From Phocaeicola vulgatus (GTDB lineage: Bacteria; Bacteroidota; Bacteroidia; Bacteroidales; Tannerellaceae), in assembly GCA_022009975.1 (NCBI GenBank), contig CP091733.1:389001-453000 (forward strand): 64,000 bases of DNA, given 5' to 3'. This document shows, piece after piece, positions 10,342 through 18,570 of this stretch. Within the stretch, counting starts at the first letter, position 1; each line of letters starts with the position of its first letter. The notes under the pieces are model-generated. The model had not been told where the DNA came from, made no database searches, and saw nothing but the letters and a program-made list of their open reading frames with translations. A program made the translations under genes and the position numbers.

Positions 10342-11358
10342 ATGAACTTGATAAAGAAAGTCATATTATCTATTGGCATGCTTTTCGCTCTGCTTAACAT
10401 GGGTGGAGTGATGTTTGCGCAGCAAGCTTTGATAGATGTCCGGATTGATTCGGCTGCTATCTTGATTGGGGAACAGACGGAGTTGCATCTTTCTGTCACA
10501 ACGGCTAAAGATAAAGCTGTGCAGATTCTCATCCCGGCAGATACCTTAATGGCAGGAGTAGAAATCTTGGCTGTTTCAGCACCGGATTCAACTTTGATAG
10601 AGAATGATAAATTGGTGATAAGACAGAATCTTTTGCTTACATCATTTGATTCATCTCTTTATCTGTTGCCTCCGTTGAGAGTTATTGATGGAAGAGACAC
10701 TATTTTGTCCAATCAAGTAGCATTGAAAGTTTCAACGGTGCCTGTCAATGTTGATAAGCCGGAAGAGTTTTATGATATCAAAGAGGTATGGAAAGCTCCT
10801 TTTGTGTTGGCAGATTATTATGCAATAATATATGGGGTGTTGTTGACTCTCTTTATTATATGCGTAGTCATGTACATTCTTCAACGTTTACGGAGCAAAA
10901 AGAGTATATTGCCTACAATGGTGGTATCTGAACCTAAGTTGCCTCCTTATGAACAAGCTATCAAAGAGCTTGATTCCATTAAAGAGATGAAATTGTGGCA
11001 ACAAGGATTGAATAAAGAGTATTATACGGCATTGACGGAAACAGTCCGTAGGTATATAGTAGACCGCTTTGGTGTAAATGCCATGGAGTTGACTTCTGCT
11101 GAGATTTTGGACAGTCTTAGGAAAGATGAAGAGGTCGCTTCTGTTTATGATCGGCTGAAACAAATCCTTTTGCTTGCTGATTTCGTTAAGTTTGCGAAAA
11201 TACATCCGTTGCCAGATGAGAATGATTTGAGCTTGACGAATGCCTATTTGTTTGTGAATGAAACAAAGCAAAAAGCGCAGGATTCCACTGTCAAAGATGG
11301 GAACGGGTCTGAAAATGAAGCTTTGAATGATACAAACGATTCTAAAATAAAAGAATAA
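10342..11358 (+). CDS. Bat-operon membrane protein, DUF4381/BatD-like
   Basis: A 338-residue protein with an N-terminal signal peptide (about residues 1-25, ending MFAQQ), an Ig-like periplasmic domain, one membrane helix (YYAIIYGVLLTLFIICVVMY) and a cytoplasmic region rich in charged residues with a TELTSAEIL-type helix. The same layout is found in the short protein between DUF58 and batA of Bacteroidales Bat operons. I use the ATG at 10342, because the frame's upstream Met codon at 10318 lies inside the DUF58 gene and lacks a signal peptide. One base separates it from batA. The exact role is unknown. Confidence 0.75.
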   Translation: MNLIKKVILSIGMLFALLNMGGVMFAQQALIDVRIDSAAILIGEQTELHLSVTTAKDKAVQILIPADTLMAGVEILAVSAPDSTLIENDKLVIRQNLLLTSFDSSLYLLPPLRVIDGRDTILSNQVALKVSTVPVNVDKPEEFYDIKEVWKAPFVLADYYAIIYGVLLTLFIICVVMYILQRLRSKKSILPTMVVSEPKLPPYEQAIKELDSIKEMKLWQQGLNKEYYTALTETVRRYIVDRFGVNAMELTSAEILDSLRKDEEVASVYDRLKQILLLADFVKFAKIHPLPDENDLSLTNAYLFVNETKQKAQDSTVKDGNGSENEALNDTNDSKIKE

Positions 11359-11359
11359 A

Positions 11360-12344
11360 ATGATATTTGCGAATCCGACATATTTATATTTATTGCTGCT
11401 GCTTATTCCTCTGGTTGCTTGGTATATTTACAAGCTGAGCAAGAGTCAAGCCAGTATGCAGGTTTCGTCAACTGAAGCTTTTGATGCTTCCGGAATGAGG
11501 TCTTGGAAAGTTTACTTGAGACATTTGCCTTTTGCTTTGCGGATGTTGGCTGTTGCTTTCTTGATTATCGTTTTGGCGCGCCCGCAATCAACAGATAGTT
11601 GGCAGAATTCATCGACCGAAGGTATCGATATCGTAATGGCTATGGATATTTCCAGTAGTATGTTGGCTGAAGATTTGAAACCAAATCGCTTGGAAGCGGC
11701 GAAAGATGTGGCTGCTTCGTTTATCAATGGCAGACAGAATGATAATATAGGATTGGTCGTTTGCGGCAGAGAGTTTTACCCAATGCCCATTGACTACCGA
11801 TCATGGCGTATTGCTGAACTTGTTCAAAGATATTCAGCCGGGAATCATTCAAGATGGGACAGCTATCGGACTGGGATTGGCAAATGCGGTCAGCCGTATC
11901 AAGGATAGCCAAGCCAAATCAAAAGTGATAATTTTGTTGACTGATGGTGTGAACAACACGGGAGAGATTGCACCGGTAACGGCAGCAGAAATTGCTAAGA
12001 CATTTGGTGTACGTGTATATACTATTGGTGTGGGTACAAAGGGAGAAGCTCCTTATCCAATACCAACAGCATTTGGCGTACAATACCAAAATATACCTGT
12101 GGAGATTGATGAACCTGTGTTGAAACAGATTGCGGCTACAACTGGTGGGCAATATTTCCGTGCTACCGACAATGCCAGTTTGAAAGAGATTTATTCGGAA
12201 ATCGATAAGATGGAAAAGACAAAAATTAGTGTACAAGAGTATAGTAAGAAAGAAGAAGAGTATAAGAATTGGGCTTTGCTTGTCTTCGCTTTGTTATTGC
12301 TTGAAGTCTTGTTGAGAAATTCGATATTTAGAAATATTCCATAA
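11360..12344 (+). CDS. batA: BatA, VWA-domain membrane protein (frameshifted)
   Basis: A 328-residue protein after repair: an N-terminal membrane helix, a second near residue 60, a VWA domain and a C-terminal membrane helix (WALLVFALLLLEVLL). The MIDAS motif is MDISSSM (DxSxS), with a threonine and aspartate (LLTDGVNN) completing the metal site. BatA is required for aerotolerance in B. fragilis (the Bat operon). A frameshift near 11758-11763 (GTCGTTT), most simply two missing T residues, breaks LVVFA. The second frame resumes ESFTQCPLTTDHG and runs to the normal stop. It lies 14 bases before batB. Confidence 0.9.
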
Positions 12345-12357
12345 AACAGAAAAGAGT

Positions 12358-13377
12358 ATGTTTCGTTTTGCACATCCGGAATTTTTATATTTGTTGTTCG
12401 TTTTACCTGTATTGGTGTTGTATTATGTCTATACCTCTTTGCAGAAACGGAAAGCAATCAAGAGATATGGTAACCCTCAATTATTGGCAGAATTGATGCC
12501 TGATGTGTCTGTGAAGCGTCAACATTTAAAGTTTGCGCTCTCGTTTGCAGCTATAGCCGTCATGATATTTGTCATAGCAGGTCCGCAATTTGGCACGAAA
12601 TTAGAAACGGTGAAACGCCAAGGCGTGGAAATCATGGTTTGTTTGGACGTTTCCAACTCCATGTTAGCTCAGGATGTTTCTCCGAATCGTTTGGAAAAGG
12701 CTAAACAGATGCTGTCTAAGCTGACCGATGGTTTCACGGATGATAAAGTAGGAATGATTGTATTTGCAGGAGATGCTTTCACGCAACTTCCTATTACATC
12801 CGATTATATCTCTGCCAAGATGTTCTTGTCATCCATTTCTCCTTCAATGGTCTCTACGCAAGGTACAGCGATAGGGGCGGCACTTAATTTGGCTGCTCGT
12901 TCTTTTACTCCGAATGAAACATCTGATAAAACAATCATCGTGATAACGGATGGAGAGAACCATGAGGATGATGCTGTGGGTGCAGCTAAGGCAGCAGCAG
13001 AGAAAGGCATCCATGTCAATATAGTCGGTATTGGTGATCCGAATGGCTCGCCTATATCAATAGATGGAACCAACAACTTCATGAAAGATAACGAAGGAAA
13101 TGTCGTTGTCACGAAGCTTAATGAACAGATGTGTCAAGAGATAGCAGCAGCGGGTAATGGCATGTATGTCCGTGCGGATAATACTAATTCTGCCTTGAAA
13201 GCTTTGCAGAAAGAGGTAGAGAAGATGAACAAGACGGAAATGGACAGTAAAGTTTATTCAGAGTATGATGAACAGTTCCAGTCGTTGGCGTGGCTGGCTT
13301 TGATACTTCTAATTGTAGAGGTTCTATTGTTGGATCGTAAGAATCATGTGTTTAAACGGTTTACTTTATTTAAATAA
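12358..13377 (+). CDS. batB: BatB, VWA-domain membrane protein
   Basis: A 339-residue paralogue of BatA and intact here. Two N-terminal hydrophobic segments precede a VWA domain with MIDAS motif CLDVSNSM and the matching TDGENHEDD loop. A C-terminal membrane helix (LAWLALILLIVEVLLL) anchors the domain on the periplasmic side. BatA and BatB probably pair through their VWA domains and contact the TPR proteins BatC and BatE. The gene follows batA closely, with an AAAGAG ribosome-binding-like sequence just before its ATG, and batC starts 17 bases after its stop. Confidence 0.92.
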   Translation: MFRFAHPEFLYLLFVLPVLVLYYVYTSLQKRKAIKRYGNPQLLAELMPDVSVKRQHLKFALSFAAIAVMIFVIAGPQFGTKLETVKRQGVEIMVCLDVSNSMLAQDVSPNRLEKAKQMLSKLTDGFTDDKVGMIVFAGDAFTQLPITSDYISAKMFLSSISPSMVSTQGTAIGAALNLAARSFTPNETSDKTIIVITDGENHEDDAVGAAKAAAEKGIHVNIVGIGDPNGSPISIDGTNNFMKDNEGNVVVTKLNEQMCQEIAAAGNGMYVRADNTNSALKALQKEVEKMNKTEMDSKVYSEYDEQFQSLAWLALILLIVEVLLLDRKNHVFKRFTLFK

Positions 13378-13393
13378 GTAGAGGAGACGAACT

Positions 13394-14160
13394 ATGAGTA
13401 TGATAATAAAGAAAAGGGATAACTCGATAAAGAATATACGGAAAGTGGCTGTTAGCTTCTTACTGTTATTTTGCTGCGTTTGCCTGGTTTCTGCACAAAA
13501 GGAGGAGAGAAAGCAAGTAAGGAGCGGTAATAGTCTTTATAAATCAGAAAAATTTACTGAATCGGAAGTTGCTTACCGAAAAGCATTGGATGTTAATCCC
13601 CGTTCCATTGAAGGAACCTATAATTTGGGTAATTCATTGTACAAACAAAAAAAGTTCCAAGAAGCCGCCGAACAATATCAACTTTTAGCAGGACAAGCTG
13701 AGAAGGTGATGGAAACAAAAGATGGACAAGCAAAAATGGCAGAAGTATTTCATAACTTAGGTAACGTTTGTATGCAAGCAAAAGATTATGGTAAGAGCAT
13801 TGCCGCATACAGACAGTCTTTACGCTTGAATCCTTCGGATAATGAAACACGGTATAACTTGGCATTAGCTCAGAAATTGTACCAAGATCAACAAAATGAA
13901 GATCAAAGCCAGCAGAATAAGGAGGATAAACAAGAAATCAGGATAACAAAGATGATCAGCAACAGCAGCAACAACAGCAGCAAGATGATCAGCAACAAAA
14001 TAAGACGCAAGAACAGGAACAACAGAATGAGCAAATGAGTAAAGATAATGCTCAACAGATGTTGGATGCGTTCTTGCAGGATGAGAAAGATACACAAGAA
14101 AAGGTGAAGAAGGCACAGCAGCAACAGCAGCAACGCCGTAAAATAGATAAACAATGGTAA
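13394..14160 (+). CDS. batC: BatC, TPR protein (frameshifted)
   Basis: About 255 residues after repair. A signal peptide (LLLFCCVCLVSAQ) is followed by TPR units (YRKALDVNPRSIEGTYNLGN, YRQSLRLNPSDNETRYNLAL) and a glutamine-rich tail. A one-base deletion in an A run near 13931-13938 diverts the frame into an apparent basic ending. In the other frame the tail reads as a long run of Q with D and N, then a conserved helix (DNAQQMLDAFLQDE) and a basic end (RRKIDKQW). That end matches the Bat TPR family and stops at 14158-14160. BatC is thought to bridge periplasmic Bat components. Confidence 0.88.
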
Positions 14161-14180
14161 GAAATAAAAAAGGGGGAATA

Positions 14181-16004
14181 ATGAAGAAATTGACTTTCTT
14201 TTTCATTTTTGTGTTGACTACGCTTTTCTCGGCATACGCTGCAGATCAGGTCACATTTAAGGCTTCTGCTCCTCAATCTGTGGTGATGGGAGAGCAGTTC
14301 CGTCTTTCTTTTGTAGTGAATGCAGAAGGTAAAGAATTAAGAGTGCAAGAAATGCCTGATTTTGATGTTTTGATGGGACCATCTCAGTCAACGTCATACA
14401 GTAGTAGTTGGTTAAATGGAAAGAATACAAGTGAGACGACTGTTAGTTTCACTTATATATTGATGCCGAAGAAAGAGGGAACGTATACAATCGCCCCTGC
14501 TACTATCAAGGTGAAAGGTGCTTCGTATACATCCAATGGGCTTACCATTAAAGTGCTTCCGGCAGATAAATCTGGGAAATCCTCTTCTAACTCCGGATCT
14601 TCCAGTTCGGAATCTGCCAGCACGACAATTAGTAATGATGATTTCTTCGTCCGGATGATTGTTTCTAATGCTAACGTTTATGAGCAAGAAGGTTTCTTGG
14701 TGACATTTAAGCTTTATGCAGCACGTCCATGCGGATTAAGTGGTGCTAAATTCCCTGAATTCGAAGGTTTTTTGGCGCAAGAAATTGATTTGCCAGATAA
14801 GCAATGGGTTCAAGACCGCTATAAAGACCGTAACTATTTCACGGTGGACTTGAAGCAAGTCGTGCTCTATCCGCAACGTTCAGGGCAGTTGACAATTGGA
14901 AAGGGCACATATGATGCAACAATACGTATCTCAACTCCAAGCAAAGCAAGAAGTATCTTTGACGACTTCTTTGATTCTTATAGGGATGTAAATAAGCAGT
15001 TGGTTTCTCAGCCTGCTACAATTAATGTGAAGCCGTTGCCTTCAGGCAAGCCAGCTTCTTTTTCAGGAGCTGTGGGTAATTTTACAATGTCTGCCGCTTT
15101 AAGTAGTAATCATGTGAAGACGAACGAAGCAGTGACTGTAAAAGTCAAAATAAGTGGGAACGGTAATTTAAAGGTGTTGAAGAATCCGGAAGTTATTTTC
15201 CCGAATGATTTTGATGTTTATGACCCGAAAGTTGATGTTGATACGAAAACGACTACTGCAGGAGTGACTGGAAGCAAGAGTATAGAATATATGGCGATTC
15301 CTCGTTACGCAGGAGATTTTGAAATGCCAGCTGTTTCTTTTTCTTATTTTGATACAAAGAGCAAATCTTATAAGACATTGACTTCCGAGTCTTTTAAGCT
15401 GCATGTCGAAAAGGGAGATGAGTCTTCAACATCTTCGCCTGTCGTTACTAATTTTAGCAACAAGGAATCTGTAAAATATTTAGGACAAGACATTCGCTTC
15501 CTGAAAACGAAAGGAATACATTTCGTATCTCAGCGTGAAGATATATTCTTTGGTTCTTTCACCTATTATTTGGCATATATCGTACCGGCTATTTTGTTTG
15601 TTATTTTCTTTATCATGTATCGTAAACAGATAAAAGAGAATTCTGACTTGGCAAAAGTGAGAACAAAGAAGGCTAATAAGATGGCAGTGAAACGATTGAA
15701 GAATGCAGTCAAGTTGATGCAGGAACAGAATAAGGAGGCCTTCTACGAAGAAATATTAAGAGCTTTATGGGGCTATTTAAGTGATAAATTGAACATTCCG
15801 CAAGCTGATTTGACGAAAGATAATGTTGAGGTTGAATTGGCTAAATATGGTGTCGATGAACTGCTTACAAAGGAGTTTATGGATATTTTGAATACTTGTG
15901 AGTTTGCTCGTTATGCTCCATCCCAAGCTTCAGATGCAATGGATAAATTGTATGAGTTGACAGCAGACGCAATTGAAAAGATGGAAAATACCATTAAAAA
16001 GTAA
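14181..16004 (+). CDS. batD: BatD, large membrane protein
   Basis: A 607-residue protein with a signal peptide (TFFFIFVLTTLFSAYAAD), a long periplasmic region of Ig-like beta-strand segments, a membrane helix near residue 470 (YLAYIVPAILFVIFFIMY) and a cytoplasmic C-terminal domain of helices. This is the oxygen-tolerance protein BatD family. The start at 14181 is preceded by a strong AGGGGG ribosome-binding site. The frame extends 27 bases further upstream, but that part overlaps batC and would displace the signal peptide. It is followed 4 bases later by batE. Confidence 0.92.
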   Translation: MKKLTFFFIFVLTTLFSAYAADQVTFKASAPQSVVMGEQFRLSFVVNAEGKELRVQEMPDFDVLMGPSQSTSYSSSWLNGKNTSETTVSFTYILMPKKEGTYTIAPATIKVKGASYTSNGLTIKVLPADKSGKSSSNSGSSSSESASTTISNDDFFVRMIVSNANVYEQEGFLVTFKLYAARPCGLSGAKFPEFEGFLAQEIDLPDKQWVQDRYKDRNYFTVDLKQVVLYPQRSGQLTIGKGTYDATIRISTPSKARSIFDDFFDSYRDVNKQLVSQPATINVKPLPSGKPASFSGAVGNFTMSAALSSNHVKTNEAVTVKVKISGNGNLKVLKNPEVIFPNDFDVYDPKVDVDTKTTTAGVTGSKSIEYMAIPRYAGDFEMPAVSFSYFDTKSKSYKTLTSESFKLHVEKGDESSTSSPVVTNFSNKESVKYLGQDIRFLKTKGIHFVSQREDIFFGSFTYYLAYIVPAILFVIFFIMYRKQIKENSDLAKVRTKKANKMAVKRLKNAVKLMQEQNKEAFYEEILRALWGYLSDKLNIPQADLTKDNVEVELAKYGVDELLTKEFMDILNTCEFARYAPSQASDAMDKLYELTADAIEKMENTIKK

Positions 16005-16008
16005 CAAG

Positions 16009-16776
16009 ATGAAAACAGGAAAATATATGAAAACGTGTTGGCTGATTGCTATGCTTCTTTTGTTTACTGGAATAGCAACAGCGCAAGAAGCTTCCTTGAA
16101 AGAGGCAGAAGTGGCTTATACAAAAGAAGATTATAAAGCTGCTATTGAGTTGTATGAGGGCATCTTGAAAAACACTGGAGAGTCAGTTGCTGTCTATTAT
16201 AATTTAGGTAATGCCTATTATAAGGATGGACAGATTGCTCCAGCTATCTTGAATTACGAACGGGCATTATTGCTTCAACCGGGAGATAAAGACATCCGTT
16301 TTAATTTGCAAATAGCAAAGCAGCGGGCAGTTGATAAAATAGAGCCGTTGGGTCATTTCTTTTTGGCGGATTGGTTTGTTTCGGTTAGAGACATAGCGGG
16401 AGCAGACACATGGGGCGGAATTGGTATAACTTGTTTCTTGTTGTTCATTTTCTGCTTGGTGGTCTTTTTCTTTTCCAAGGTTGTCCGTTTCAAAAAGGTT
16501 GCCTTCTATTTGGGTTTGCTTCTCTTTGTCATGGTGGTTGTTTCAAATGTCTTTGGTTTTAGCCAGATGAATGCATTGCGTGAACATTCAGAAGCGATTG
16601 TTTTCGCTCCAAGTGTGTCGATGAAGAGTTCTCCGGATGTAAGCGGAACGGATTTAGTCGTATTGCATGAAGGCACGAAAGTTGCTGTGAAAAGCACTTT
16701 GGGTGAATGGAGTGAGGTCGAACTCGAAGACGGAAATGTCGGCTGGATGCCAACCAAAGATATTGTGAAAATATAA
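16009..16776 (+). CDS. batE: BatE, TPR and SH3-like membrane protein
   Basis: A 255-residue protein with an N-terminal hydrophobic signal (CWLIAMLLLFTGIATAQ), two to three TPR repeats (VAYTKEDYKAAIELYEG, VYYNLGNAYYKDGQIAPAIL), two membrane helices (GIGITCFLLFIFCLVVFFF and AFYLGLLLFVMVVVSNVF), and a C-terminal bacterial SH3-like domain (VSMKSSPDVSG ... GWMPTKDIVKI). This order is typical of BatE. It closes the Bat operon, and five bases later a PAP2 gene starts in the same direction. The SH3 domain could contact peptidoglycan, by analogy with other SH3b domains. Confidence 0.9.
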   Translation: MKTGKYMKTCWLIAMLLLFTGIATAQEASLKEAEVAYTKEDYKAAIELYEGILKNTGESVAVYYNLGNAYYKDGQIAPAILNYERALLLQPGDKDIRFNLQIAKQRAVDKIEPLGHFFLADWFVSVRDIAGADTWGGIGITCFLLFIFCLVVFFFSKVVRFKKVAFYLGLLLFVMVVVSNVFGFSQMNALREHSEAIVFAPSVSMKSSPDVSGTDLVVLHEGTKVAVKSTLGEWSEVELEDGNVGWMPTKDIVKI

Positions 16777-16781
16777 CGATT

Positions 16782-17453
16782 ATGTTGGAAAGCTTATTGG
16801 TCTACGAACGAGATTTTTTCTTATGGCTTAATGGTTGCCATTCTCCTTTCTTTGATAACTTCTTTTGGGCGTATTCAGGGAAAATTGCTTGGCTTCCATT
16901 AGCTGTCTCCATCTTGTTTTGTTTGGTGTATAAAAAGAATTGGCGTGAGACAATTTTGGTCTTGTTGTCGATTGTCCTTGTCATATTGATGTGTGACCAA
17001 TTTGCTTCCCATGTATGCAAACCTTTGTTCACCCGTTTCCGTCCAACTCATCATCCCGATTTTATGGATGAAGTGAAAACTGTGTTTGGTTACAGAGGAG
17101 GCAGATATGGTTTTATATCCAGTCATGCTGCCAATGCCTTTGGCTTTGCCACATTTCTATCTTTGTTGGTTCGGAATAAATGGTTGTCGCTATCGCTTTT
17201 CTTATGGGCAATAATCAACTCCTATAGCAGAATCTATTTAGGAGTACACTTCATTTCTGATATTGTTCCAGGTGCCTTGTCTGGTCTGTTATTCGGTTGG
17301 ATTGGCTATTATTCCTGTCTCCGTGTGCATTCTCATTATTTTCCACAATCTCCCGTCATATCTTATGGAAAGGGAAGAACGGATGCAATAATTGTTGCTT
17401 TTTTACTGACGCATATAGCCATTATCATATATGCCATCATTAAAATTTTCTAA
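16782..17453 (+). CDS. PAP2-family membrane phosphatase
   Basis: A 223-residue, five- to six-helix protein with the three catalytic motifs of the PAP2 superfamily: K-x6-RP (KPLFTRFRP), SSHA (a PSGH variant, with the essential histidine) and SR-x5-H-x3-D (SRIYLGVHFISD). Family members remove phosphate from undecaprenyl pyrophosphate or phosphatidylglycerophosphate at the membrane. The sequence does not decide which lipid is used. It follows batE by five bases and may be transcribed with it, although such linkage may be accidental. Confidence 0.85.
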   Translation: MLESLLVYERDFFLWLNGCHSPFFDNFFWAYSGKIAWLPLAVSILFCLVYKKNWRETILVLLSIVLVILMCDQFASHVCKPLFTRFRPTHHPDFMDEVKTVFGYRGGRYGFISSHAANAFGFATFLSLLVRNKWLSLSLFLWAIINSYSRIYLGVHFISDIVPGALSGLLFGWIGYYSCLRVHSHYFPQSPVISYGKGRTDAIIVAFLLTHIAIIIYAIIKIF

Positions 17454-17507
17454 CGAACATCAGCTCAATATAATCGTACTCTATAATGATTTTATAAACA
17501 AATGGCA

Positions 17508-17546
17508 GTGCGCCGGATTTAGTAAATTTACTAATTCTGACACACC
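17508..17546. repeat. Short palindromic copy B of the inverted-repeat element
   Basis: GTGCGCCGGATTTAGTAAA runs directly into TTTACTAATTCTGACACAC, so the left and right ends of the family abut with no core, leaving a near-perfect palindrome. It lies between the PAP2 gene (+) and the activase gene (-), which converge. The remaining 100 bases of this gap show nothing recognisable. Confidence 0.6.
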
Positions 17547-17661
17547 GTCATCTTTATTCTAATACCCCAGACTTCTTTCTTCAACGAGGATTTGTGATAA
17601 TCCCCAATAGGATTCTGCCAGCGCTTCGTTTCTTGAAGATGGATAATAGAAGTCCTTTGTC

Positions 17662-18567
17662 TTATCCCCCCTTTTGGGCTTTTATGCCAGAAGCTTCAAA
17701 TAATTGAATTGCATGCTGGATTTTCTCTTCAGAAGGTGCGGACATTGAAATCTGTGTCGGATTGTATTGGGTGCCACGTTTCTCGTGTTTCCCTTTGCCA
17801 ATGTCATGATAAGGCAATAAGTTTACTATTTCCGGTTTCGTTGGAAGAGACGCCAAAAAGGCAGCTGACTTGGATAAATTATCTTCATCTGCGTTGACTC
17901 CCTCAATTAACGGAATGCGAATCCAATACGGTATTCCGGCTTCTGCTACCATTTTCAGGTTAGCATGAATGGTTTCATTGGGCACACCTGTATATCTCTT
18001 GTGGGCTTCGGAATCCATCAATTTTAAATCAACCAAAAACAGTTCACAGTGTTGCATGATTTGGCGTACAACCTCCGGATTAGCAAAAAGAGTCGTGTCA
18101 ACAGCACGGTGAATGCCTAATTCTCCGCAACGTTTTAGTAGCTCCAACAAATCATTCGGGTGCATGAGCGGTTCTCCACCGCAAAATGTTACGCCACCTT
18201 TTGAGTTGTCCAAGACTAAAGTCTCTTTCTCTATTTCCTTCATCACTTGCTCAGTTGTGTACTGTTCACCAGAAATTTGCATCGCTAATGTAGGACACAC
18301 TTGAGCGCATTTGCCGCAAACTGTACATAAAGACTTGTCTGTAACAATGCCATCGGGTGTAAGCATCAGCGCATGGTTTGGACATTTTTTCACACAAGTT
18401 TGGCAACCAATGCACTTCTTCTTTGTGTACAATTTCTCCGGAGCAGGTGATATGCCTTCCGGATTATGGCACCAAATGCAGGACAGCGGGCATCCTTTCA
18501 TGAATAGGGTGATCCGGATGCCCGGTCCGTCATTTATTGCATATCGTTTGATATCGAAAAGCAACAT
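17662..18567 (-). CDS. Glycyl radical enzyme activase (HypD activase type)
   Basis: A 301-residue radical-SAM enzyme that generates the glycyl radical on its partner enzyme. The SAM cluster motif is CPLSCIWC (C-x3-C-x2-C) near residue 30. A ferredoxin-like insert carries two further 4Fe-4S sites (CIGCQTCVKKC and CTVCGKCAQVC), which separates it from classical PFL activase and is typical of activases for dehydratase-type partners. It lies three bases downstream of the partner gene's stop on the same strand, so it is probably translated from the same mRNA. The end of the protein (IKAQKGG) is normal. Confidence 0.85.
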   Translation of the reverse strand: MLLFDIKRYAINDGPGIRITLFMKGCPLSCIWCHNPEGISPAPEKLYTKKKCIGCQTCVKKCPNHALMLTPDGIVTDKSLCTVCGKCAQVCPTLAMQISGEQYTTEQVMKEIEKETLVLDNSKGGVTFCGGEPLMHPNDLLELLKRCGELGIHRAVDTTLFANPEVVRQIMQHCELFLVDLKLMDSEAHKRYTGVPNETIHANLKMVAEAGIPYWIRIPLIEGVNADEDNLSKSAAFLASLPTKPEIVNLLPYHDIGKGKHEKRGTQYNPTQISMSAPSEEKIQHAIQLFEASGIKAQKGG

Positions 18568-18570
18568 CTT

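Noticed and set aside
11360..12344. Programmed frameshift in batA
   Set aside because: Similar one- or two-base changes affect 15 other genes, no slippery heptamer with a pseudoknot was seen, and related BatA proteins are single-frame.
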